Positions 13,120 to 22,317 of a DNA stretch of 22,317 nt are shown piece after piece. Source of the stretch: an uncultured Collinsella sp. (GTDB lineage Bacteria > Actinomycetota > Coriobacteriia > Coriobacteriales > Coriobacteriaceae); the NCBI GenBank assembly GCA_900756725.1, contig CAAELJ010000031.1:1-22317 (forward strand), written 5' to 3'. The stretch's first letter is position 1; the number at the start of each line of letters is the position of its first letter. Under the pieces are notes generated by a model. The model did no database searches and had not been told where the DNA came from. It worked only from the letters and a program-made list of their open reading frames with translations. The translations under genes were made by a program, and so were the position numbers.

Positions 13120-14656
13120 AATCCGCGTCAACCACGCGAAGCAGATAGGCCACACGCGTCGCCGCCGTGCATTTAAAACGCTCGTCCGCGCGAACTCCGG
13201 CGACCCACACCACGGCGCCTCCCGGCGCCGTCCTCACCACGGGCACGCCGGCGCGCTCGGAAACGGGAATACGAGCCTCGCCTAGTAAGTCGGATACTTT
13301 CTTGCTTCGGCCACTCATCCCTAACGGGCACATCACGTCTCCCGGTGCGGGACCGTCCACCCACAGGCGCGCCAATCGCGCCTCGGCAGGGATCTCGCCA
13401 CGTGAGCCCGCCAGGATCCGCTCACTATCGCTGTCGGCAAAACCCAGGGCAGCCGCGTCTACCAAAGCCGTCACTTCCCCGGCAGCCGCAAGCTCACGGG
13501 CGCGGCGCACGATATCGCATCCCGGCTCAACGGCCATCGGCTCTGCGACCAGCATGCGTCCCCCGCCCAACGGCAAACGACCGGGTATGGTAACCCAGTC
13601 CGCGACCAGACCCTCGCGAGCCTCCGGTGCCTTAAACGCCAGCATGCCAAACTCGACGCGCGCGTCAATTCCCGCCGGAAGCGTGACCGAACCCGTGCCC
13701 TCGGCAACGCAGGAAAGGACTCGCTCCACATGTCGCATCTCTGGACGAGCGTCCGGATCGATGCGTTTAATCGCCAGTCTCACGATGCGCCGCGCGATTA
13801 CCACCTCGGCCGCAGCAAGGCGCCTGGCATCGAGCACCAGCGCGCCCGCCGCCTCCTTACGCAGGCAGCTTCGAAACGCCTGTGCCGAAAGCTGAGACAA
13901 AAACGCGTCCTCATCGCCTAAGATCTCACAGGCGGCGCCAATCGTCTTGCACACGCTCGCATTACGCTGTGCCACCACTGGCATTACCCGATGGCGCACG
14001 TAGTTTCGCAGATACGAGACATCCTCGTTGCTCTCGTCTTCACGCCATGGCTGACCATGTACCTGCAGATAGCCCACAAGCTCGCCATGAGTTAGGTCGA
14101 GCAAGGGACGCACCACGATATTCCTTCGGCGGGGAATGCTCGAGAGCCCAGCTGGGCCCGACCCCTTAATGGCGTTCATCAAAAATGTTTCCGCGCGGTC
14201 CGAAGAGGTATGGGCAGTACAGATGCGCGCCGCCGTTCTCGGCGCCCCCGTCTTGGCGCACAGCTCGCGCACATACCTTCGCGCCGCTGCATAACGCACC
14301 TCGCGCGCAGCCGCCTCGATATTGCCCGACTCCCCATCAAAATAAGCGTGCTCCACACACAGCGGTAAACCATATTGCGCGCAGAGCTCACGCACAAAGG
14401 CCTCGTCGCCATCGGACGCCTTGCCGCGCAGATGATGGTTTACATGAAGCACATGCAGGCGCTCGCGAGCAATGGGGGCAACGCCGCGTCCGTCTTGGAT
14501 ATCCAGCTTTGATGTGCACGCCATAAGAAGCAGTGCCGTCGAGTCCGCACCGCCTGATACCATGAGCACGACAGGAGCGGCCTGCTGCCTCGTCCGGGTC
14601 TCAACGACTGCCCCAGGCGCGGCATGGTGTCCGTAATGCTGTGATACCGTTGGCAT
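13118..14656 (-). CDS. tilS: tRNA(Ile)-lysidine synthetase
   Basis: The 512-residue enzyme converts C34 of tRNA-Ile2 (anticodon CAU) to lysidine, changing it from Met to Ile decoding. It is essential in most bacteria. The N-terminal PP-loop ATPase motif is SGGADS (34-39). Further conserved parts are HVNHHLRG, the HTSSDRAETFLM metal/substrate region, GLSSIPRRR and RPLLDLTHGELVGYL. The C-terminal TilS domain ends with GRSKKVSDLLGEARIPVSER. ATG 14656 follows GGAGG with a seven-base gap. It is the first gene of the tilS-hpt-ftsH cluster and divergent from the hydrolase gene 48 bases away, so both promoters must be very close or lie inside the other gene. Confidence 0.95.
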   Translation of the reverse strand: MPTVSQHYGHHAAPGAVVETRTRQQAAPVVLMVSGGADSTALLLMACTSKLDIQDGRGVAPIARERLHVLHVNHHLRGKASDGDEAFVRELCAQYGLPLCVEHAYFDGESGNIEAAAREVRYAAARRYVRELCAKTGAPRTAARICTAHTSSDRAETFLMNAIKGSGPAGLSSIPRRRNIVVRPLLDLTHGELVGYLQVHGQPWREDESNEDVSYLRNYVRHRVMPVVAQRNASVCKTIGAACEILGDEDAFLSQLSAQAFRSCLRKEAAGALVLDARRLAAAEVVIARRIVRLAIKRIDPDARPEMRHVERVLSCVAEGTGSVTLPAGIDARVEFGMLAFKAPEAREGLVADWVTIPGRLPLGGGRMLVAEPMAVEPGCDIVRRARELAAAGEVTALVDAAALGFADSDSERILAGSRGEIPAEARLARLWVDGPAPGDVMCPLGMSGRSKKVSDLLGEARIPVSERAGVPVVRTAPGGAVVWVAGVRADERFKCTAATRVAYLLRVVDAD

Positions 14657-14684
14657 TCGCTTCCTCCTCTATTCGTCCGCACCC

Positions 14685-14690
14685 ATTGTA
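14685..14690 (-). promoter_or_regulatory. Candidate -10 of tilS
   Basis: TACAAT on the minus strand, 28 bases before the tilS ATG, preceded by GA. No recognisable -35 is found; it would fall inside the start of the divergent hydrolase gene. Any promoter of that gene would in turn fall near the 5' end of tilS. Confidence 0.35.
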
Positions 14691-14704
14691 TCCTTTGGAA
14701 TCTT

Positions 14705-15514
14705 ATGTCTCGCCTGCACCTTCATATCCTCGGCAGTGGCTCTAAAGGCAACTGCGCACTCATCGAGGGCCCGCAGGGGCTCATTATGGTCGATGACGGA
14801 CTGTCTCGTCGCGAAACGCTCAAACGCATGGCGGAGCTCGGCCTTTCGGCAGACGACGTGTCCGCCCTTGTTGTCACCCATGAGCACGGCGACCACATTA
14901 AGGGGCTTGAGGTATGGTGCAAGCATTGGAATGGCCCGATCTTTTCCAGTAGAGGCACGCTCACATCAAAAGAAAGCCTCGCACATCTGCCTGTTGAGGA
15001 ATTCGAACCAGGTGACACCCTCTCTATTGTCGGAGTCCGCATTCAAACGTATTCGACATCCCACGATGTCGTTAATCCCGTCGGCTACCGGTTTGACGCT
15101 CAGGGTGATTCAATTGGCTTTGCCACCGACACCGGCGAGTTGTCGAAGCATGCCATCGATACGCTCAAGGACTGTCGCATTCTCGCACTCGAAAGCAACC
15201 ACGATGTAACCATGCTGCGTCAAGGCGATTATCCTCGCTTTCTTCAGGAACGTATCCTGTCTGTAAAAGGGCATCTCTCCAACGATCAGGCCGCCGATGC
15301 CGCACGCGCGTTGGTAACCGATCGCACCGAGCAACTTATCGCGATGCACATTAGCCAAGACAACAATCGCCCAAGCCTGACCGTCAAAAGCTACGCAAGC
15401 TCCCTCGACGCAACACTCGACAACGAGCTTGGCAGCACCGCCACCCGCGTTGAGGGGCTGCATAAACTCACGATACGTCCCGCCGGGCAATATCGGCCCA
15501 TGACCATACAGTAA
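14705..15514 (+). CDS. Metallo-beta-lactamase-fold hydrolase, WalJ/YycJ-like
   Basis: The 269-residue protein has the metallo-beta-lactamase fold. Its metal motif is THEHGDH with His59, His61, Asp63 and His64; further ligands are in the TSHDVVNPVGY segment, the DTGELS and the C-terminal HIS. The N-terminal LGSGSKGNCALIEGPQG and the ALESNHD region are hallmarks of the YycJ/WalJ group. In Firmicutes that gene is linked to the WalKR operon and is reported to have exonuclease activity and to affect DNA replication or mismatch repair. No walK or walR is present here. The ATG at 14705 has only a weak RBS (TTGGA). The gene is closed by a strong hairpin seven bases after its stop. Confidence 0.85.
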   Translation: MSRLHLHILGSGSKGNCALIEGPQGLIMVDDGLSRRETLKRMAELGLSADDVSALVVTHEHGDHIKGLEVWCKHWNGPIFSSRGTLTSKESLAHLPVEEFEPGDTLSIVGVRIQTYSTSHDVVNPVGYRFDAQGDSIGFATDTGELSKHAIDTLKDCRILALESNHDVTMLRQGDYPRFLQERILSVKGHLSNDQAADAARALVTDRTEQLIAMHISQDNNRPSLTVKSYASSLDATLDNELGSTATRVEGLHKLTIRPAGQYRPMTIQ

Positions 15515-15520
15515 ACAGCA

Positions 15521-15552
15521 AAGGGGGCTGGGAATCACTTCCCAGCCCCCTT
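15521..15552. terminator. Bidirectional hairpin between hydrolase and hsp20
   Basis: A perfect 14-bp stem, AAGGGGGCTGGGAA with TTCCCAGCCCCCTT, surrounds a four-base loop. The genes on either side converge on it, their stops being 7 and 33 bases away. T-runs are short on both strands, but the stem is very stable. Confidence 0.8.
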
Positions 15553-15584
15553 AACGTAGGCACCGATTTCAAAAGCCGATAGCC

Positions 15585-16016
15585 TTAATCGATGGAAATC
15601 TTCGTAACGTTCTTCTTCTCGACAATCTTAGGAACCGTAACGGTAAGTATGCCGTCAGCGTACTTTGCAGAAAGGCCCTCGCTCGAAGCATCCTTCAGGT
15701 ACACACCGCGCGTCGCGCTGTACGAGCTGAACTCCTTCTGCAGGAAGTTCTTACCCTCGTTCTCCTCGTCTTCCTCGACATTCACGCTAATGGACAGACG
15801 GCCCTCGTTAAGCTCGACATCGATATCGTCCTTGGCGACGCCGGTCAGATAAGCCTTGACCTCATAGCCATCGCCCTTATCTTCAACGTCAACGGGGAAC
15901 GTCTTAGAGGCAATCGAGCTGTTCGCTAGGTCGCTCATATCATCAAAGAGATCAAACAACGAGCTAGCAGAGGGACGAACACCAAAAACCGAACGATAAG
16001 GAACCATGCTTGCCAT
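15585..16016 (-). CDS. Small heat-shock protein, Hsp20 / alpha-crystallin family
   Basis: The 143-residue cytoplasmic chaperone holds unfolding proteins for later refolding. The alpha-crystallin domain spans about residues 37-130 and includes FPVDVEDKGDGYEVKAYLTG, the acidic insertion NVEEDEENEG, and the conserved YADGILTVTVPK. The C-terminal IxI-type motif is ISI in VTKISID. The N-terminal region VFGVRPSASSLFDLFDDM is typical for this subfamily. I chose ATG 16016 because AAAGGAG precedes it by about eight bases; the longer open frame to 16049 has no RBS. It is monocistronic, with an AT-rich upstream region and a degenerate HAIR-like inverted repeat at 16155-16173. Confidence 0.93.
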   Translation of the reverse strand: MASMVPYRSVFGVRPSASSLFDLFDDMSDLANSSIASKTFPVDVEDKGDGYEVKAYLTGVAKDDIDVELNEGRLSISVNVEEDEENEGKNFLQKEFSSYSATRGVYLKDASSEGLSAKYADGILTVTVPKIVEKKNVTKISID

Positions 16017-16074
16017 GACTACCACTCCTTTAAGGGACTGCCGAGCCATCTTCTAGGTGGCAGGGACTTCTTTT

Positions 16075-16200
16075 GACGCTCTAATATATGCCCATCCATT
16101 TCTTATATATACATTTTGATATAAAGTTTTTTAAGTCTCTTTCTATAAGCATATCTAAGTCTGGTCGACTAAGGTTTTAACGAAGCCAAAGTTCTTTGAA
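16075..16200 (-). promoter_or_regulatory. AT-rich upstream region of hsp20 with HAIR-like repeat
   Basis: The stretch is much richer in A and T than the surrounding genome. It has several TATAT-like sequences that could be a -10 (TATATT at 16088-16083, TATATA near 16106-16111), none with a good -35. CTAAGT-N7-ACTAAG at 16155-16173 has the spacing of the HspR operator HAIR (CTTGAGT-N7-ACTCAAG) but only part of its bases. No CIRCE element is present. Confidence 0.35.
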
Positions 16201-16227
16201 CCGTGCCTTAAATACCATATACGCGGC

Positions 16228-16256
16228 CTGTCAAAACGAAGCGGAGGGCTTACAAT
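16228..16256 (+). promoter_or_regulatory. Promoter of the small membrane protein gene
   Basis: CTGTCA (16228-16233) and TACAAT (16251-16256) are exactly 17 bases apart. The start codon follows 38 bases later, with AAGGG at 16286-16290. Confidence 0.6.
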
Positions 16257-16294
16257 GAGCGCATACACGTTGTTAATGACAACCTAAGGGCATC

Positions 16295-16765
16295 ATGGAC
16301 GATCAGACCTCCGACAATTCGTTTGAGTCGCTGCAGAACGATAGTTCTGCCTATTCACAGCCCATACGCTACCATCGTCCCCATATTTCCCAAGAGCCCA
16401 TTAACGATGCAGAGCCTGAGTATGTAACTCGCAATCGATATCAAACCCTAGAAGAATCTCAATCAGCGCGCAGACACATGGGTGTCGCCTCGAGCGATCC
16501 GATGTATCTAGAAGATGCCCCCTTATCCAAAAACAGCGCAAGCAGCCAGGAGCAGACACAAACACCCACAAAGCAACATCGTAGAGGTCCCCGTCCCAAG
16601 CAAACTCTAACGCATTCCGCCCGCTATCTCGAGACGCCTAAGCGGGGGAAATCGATATTCACATCGTCAAACAGACGGCGCAAACAGCACCGTCTCCAAA
16701 TTGCGCTCTTGATCATTGCCATCGTGGCAATCGCGCTGGTCATTCATTTTGTTTTCTTCAAATAG
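16295..16765 (+). CDS. Unknown small protein with C-terminal membrane anchor
   Basis: I do not recognise the family. The 156-residue product has a long polar, probably disordered region rich in Ser, Gln, Asn and Pro (1-125), a basic patch NRRRKQHR just before the membrane, and one hydrophobic segment at about 133-155 ending FFK at the C-terminus. By the positive-inside pattern the polar part should face the cytoplasm, a tail-anchored arrangement. A good promoter with 17-base spacing and an AAGGG RBS support expression, although the RBS gap is short (four bases). Codon use is less GC-rich than in neighbouring genes. It lies between hsp20 and the rRNA operon terminator. Confidence 0.7.
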   Translation: MDDQTSDNSFESLQNDSSAYSQPIRYHRPHISQEPINDAEPEYVTRNRYQTLEESQSARRHMGVASSDPMYLEDAPLSKNSASSQEQTQTPTKQHRRGPRPKQTLTHSARYLETPKRGKSIFTSSNRRRKQHRLQIALLIIAIVAIALVIHFVFFK

Positions 16766-16813
16766 AAAAGGCTATTAAGCCATAGAGGCGTTTAGCTCAT
16801 ATCGACCAAACGC

Positions 16814-16845
16814 AAAAAAGGGGGAGGCCGCGAGGCCTCCCCCTT
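16814..16845 (-). terminator. rRNA operon terminator
   Basis: On the minus strand AAGGGGGAGGCC and GGCCTCCCCCTT form a perfect 12-bp stem around the tetraloop TCGC, and the stem runs into TTTTTTGCG. It follows 5S rRNA by about 35 bases. The stem could also stop the plus-strand small-protein gene, although that side has only TTCT. Confidence 0.92.
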
Positions 16846-16879
16846 CTACATTCCCAATGGCGGCTCGGTGCCGTCCACC

Positions 16880-16996
16880 GGTCAGCGGCGCCCTGGCCTC
16901 CCACGGGCTGACCCCGCAGTACTCTCGGCGCGATGGGGCTTAGCTTCCGGGTTCGGAACGGGACCGGGCGTGCCCCCCATGCTCTGGCCGCTGACC
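16880..16996 (-). rRNA. rrf: 5S ribosomal RNA
   Basis: The minus strand contains the conserved loop CCCGTTCCGAACCCGGAAG followed by TAAGCCC, GAGAGTACTGCGGGG and GTGGGAGGCC. The ends pair as helix I. The flanks extend the same pairing well past helix I, to about 16866 and 17010, so exact mature ends are estimated to within about five bases. Confidence 0.93.
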
Positions 16997-17001
16997 GGTG
17001 G

Positions 17002-17146
17002 GCGGCGCCCACCGTTCTCGGTGTCCGGTATCGCGTACACGTGCCCTGGGGGCCGCATGGCGCATAGGAAAGGTGACTCGGGGGCATCCTCGTGCCCGGA
17101 CCGCGCATGGGCGCTTGTCCCGCGGGCCGCGAGGTGCGGTTCCGGA
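17002..17146 (-). other. 23S-5S spacer with 23S processing arm
   Basis: No tRNA is seen. CCCGCGGGCC (plus strand 17119-17128) is the exact complement of the arm before 23S at 20126-20135. ACCGCA and TCTT steps nearby also match the other side, giving a long interrupted stalk that brackets 23S. Confidence 0.65.
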
Positions 17147-20113
<2,967 letters not shown>

Positions 20114-20379
20114 GGGACCGCATCGGGCCCGCGGGATATCCACGTGTCGCTAAAATTAATTAATCGATATCATGAATAGCGCTCGTATGTCGCAATTCGG
20201 GTATCTCATACCGCGGCACAGTCTATGTACTGTGCTCGCGATCAGATGCTCCTCACTCATTATTAAGTGAATTCTTCTTGTTTGGATCGGATGAATGATT
20301 GCTATCATTCTTACGTTTTAATCGCAGAAAAGAATCGAGTCTGGAAGATAGATCTTCCATCTCTCTCCTATCGCTATGC

Positions 20380-20391
20380 GGCTCTCAAGGT
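20380..20391 (-). promoter_or_regulatory. boxA-like antitermination site in the spacer
   Basis: The minus strand reads ACCTTGAGAGCC, nearly the same as ACCTTGAGAACC in the 16S leader at 22227-22238. The two positions, leader and spacer before 23S, are those where rRNA operons usually carry boxA sites for NusB/NusE antitermination. The TTGAGAAC core resembles actinobacterial boxA. Confidence 0.5.
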
Positions 20392-20448
20392 ACGCGGGTG
20401 CGACCCCGGGGACCGGGTGCTGCGGGGACTTATCCTGGCCAGACATCC

Positions 20449-20461
20449 ACCGGACGGGCTC
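20449..20461 (-). other. 16S processing stalk, 3' arm
   Basis: Minus-strand GAGCCCGTCCGGT is the exact complement of ACCGGACGGGCTC in the leader at 22046-22034. The pairing continues imperfectly through GATGTCTG here and CAGACATC in the leader. It is the expected RNase III-type stalk that frees pre-16S rRNA. Confidence 0.7.
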
Positions 20462-20509
20462 CTGCCCTCTATTCGAGTTAAGTTGATCTCTCTAGAAGAT
20501 TTATCTCCC

Positions 20510-22018
<1,509 letters not shown>

Positions 22019-22317
22019 AATATGTTGGGCTTCGAGCCCGTCCGGTCCTCACAACTATTAGCTGATCGGTTCCGTTCGATTCATATGGTTTTGGTATAGG
22101 AAAAGGAATTTCTCGGGGCCGCCTCTCGGCGGCCTTGCGAAAAACAAATCCAAGTTAGACCATTTCAAATGGTTCGATGTCTGCCCGGATGCGACACTGA
22201 AGTAAGTGTCCATCCTCGCAGTATCCGGTTCTCAAGGTGCACGCCTGCGCGGTCCATCCGGTTCGACCGGGCCGCGCGGCAAGGAGATATATTGCCAGAC
22301 CGGAGGGGCCCCGGGGG
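22019..22317 (-). other. rRNA operon leader (promoter probably beyond the window)
   Basis: The leader contains, in transcription order: a boxA-like ACCTTGAGAACC (22238-22227), a hairpin GACACT-N6-AGTGTC (22210-22193), a 15-base palindrome ACCATTT-G-AAATGGT (22173-22159), a hairpin GGCCGCC-GAGA-GGCGGCC (22134-22117), and the 16S stalk 5' arm ACCGGACGGGCTC (22046-22034). I saw no convincing -35/-10 pair before boxA, so the main promoter probably lies to the right of the window. TATATC near 22287-22292 is a weak -10 candidate. Confidence 0.6.
22227..22238 (-). promoter_or_regulatory. boxA-like antitermination site in the 16S leader
   Basis: ACCTTGAGAACC on the minus strand, followed 17 bases later by the GACACT/AGTGTC hairpin. 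The order of a boxA-type site then a small hairpin is usual for rRNA leaders. A twin copy lies in the 16S-23S spacer at 20380-20391. Confidence 0.5.

Noticed and set aside
22235..22290. GGTTCGACC near 22259-22267 resembling a tRNA T-arm
   Set aside because: The bases on either side do not pair as a T-stem and no acceptor or anticodon arm can be drawn.

Overview
The window looks like chromosomal core sequence from a high-GC coriobacterium. The 16S rRNA gene at the right end reads like Collinsella, close to C. aerofaciens as I remember that sequence (recognition from memory, not a search). Protein genes have good AGGAGG-type ribosome binding sites matching the 16S 3' end. The gene content (FtsH, Hpt, TilS, an EF-G-like GTPase, Hsp20, one rRNA operon) is housekeeping. 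I see no phage, integrase, transposase gene, CRISPR array or toxin-antitoxin pair.

Layout, left to right. (1) 1-1290: a possible 3' gene end, then an exported DNA/RNA non-specific endonuclease (+). (2) 1256-3401: an EF-G-like GTPase (-) with its own terminator and eroded G3 and G4 motifs. (3) 3636-6100: a three-gene polar amino-acid ABC importer operon (-) in the order binding lipoprotein, permease, ATPase, with promoter, operator-like repeat and terminator. (4) 6101-7802: a structured intergenic stretch and a 23S rRNA uracil-C5 methyltransferase of the RlmD/RumA type (+). (5) 7829-10101: a YcdX-type PHP phosphoesterase and a class I/II aminotransferase, each with its own promoter (-). (6) 10140-10197: a long palindromic intergenic element. 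(7) 10242-14656: tilS, hpt and ftsH in series (-). (8) 14705-15514: a WalJ/YycJ-type metallo-hydrolase (+). (9) 15585-16016: a small heat-shock protein (-). (10) 16295-16765: an unknown, probably tail-anchored small membrane protein (+). (11) 16814-22317: a complete rRNA operon read right to left (leader, 16S, 23S, 5S, terminator) with no tRNA in the spacer.

How the parts work together. The importer and the aminotransferase lie 4 kb apart but share an almost identical 20-bp inverted repeat in their promoter regions, CRCTTTAGYTRAGYAAAGTG, with matched base changes in both half-sites. This suggests one repressor controls amino-acid uptake and an aminotransferase together. It is the most interesting new signal in the window. 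tilS-hpt-ftsH is a familiar conserved cluster linking tRNA-Ile2 modification, purine salvage and membrane proteolysis. The rRNA operon shows clear processing stalks around 16S, 23S and 5S, two boxA-like sites, and a spacer filled with hairpins.

I found no obviously novel multi-gene system. The points worth a second look are regulatory DNA, RNA structure and a few unusual protein features.
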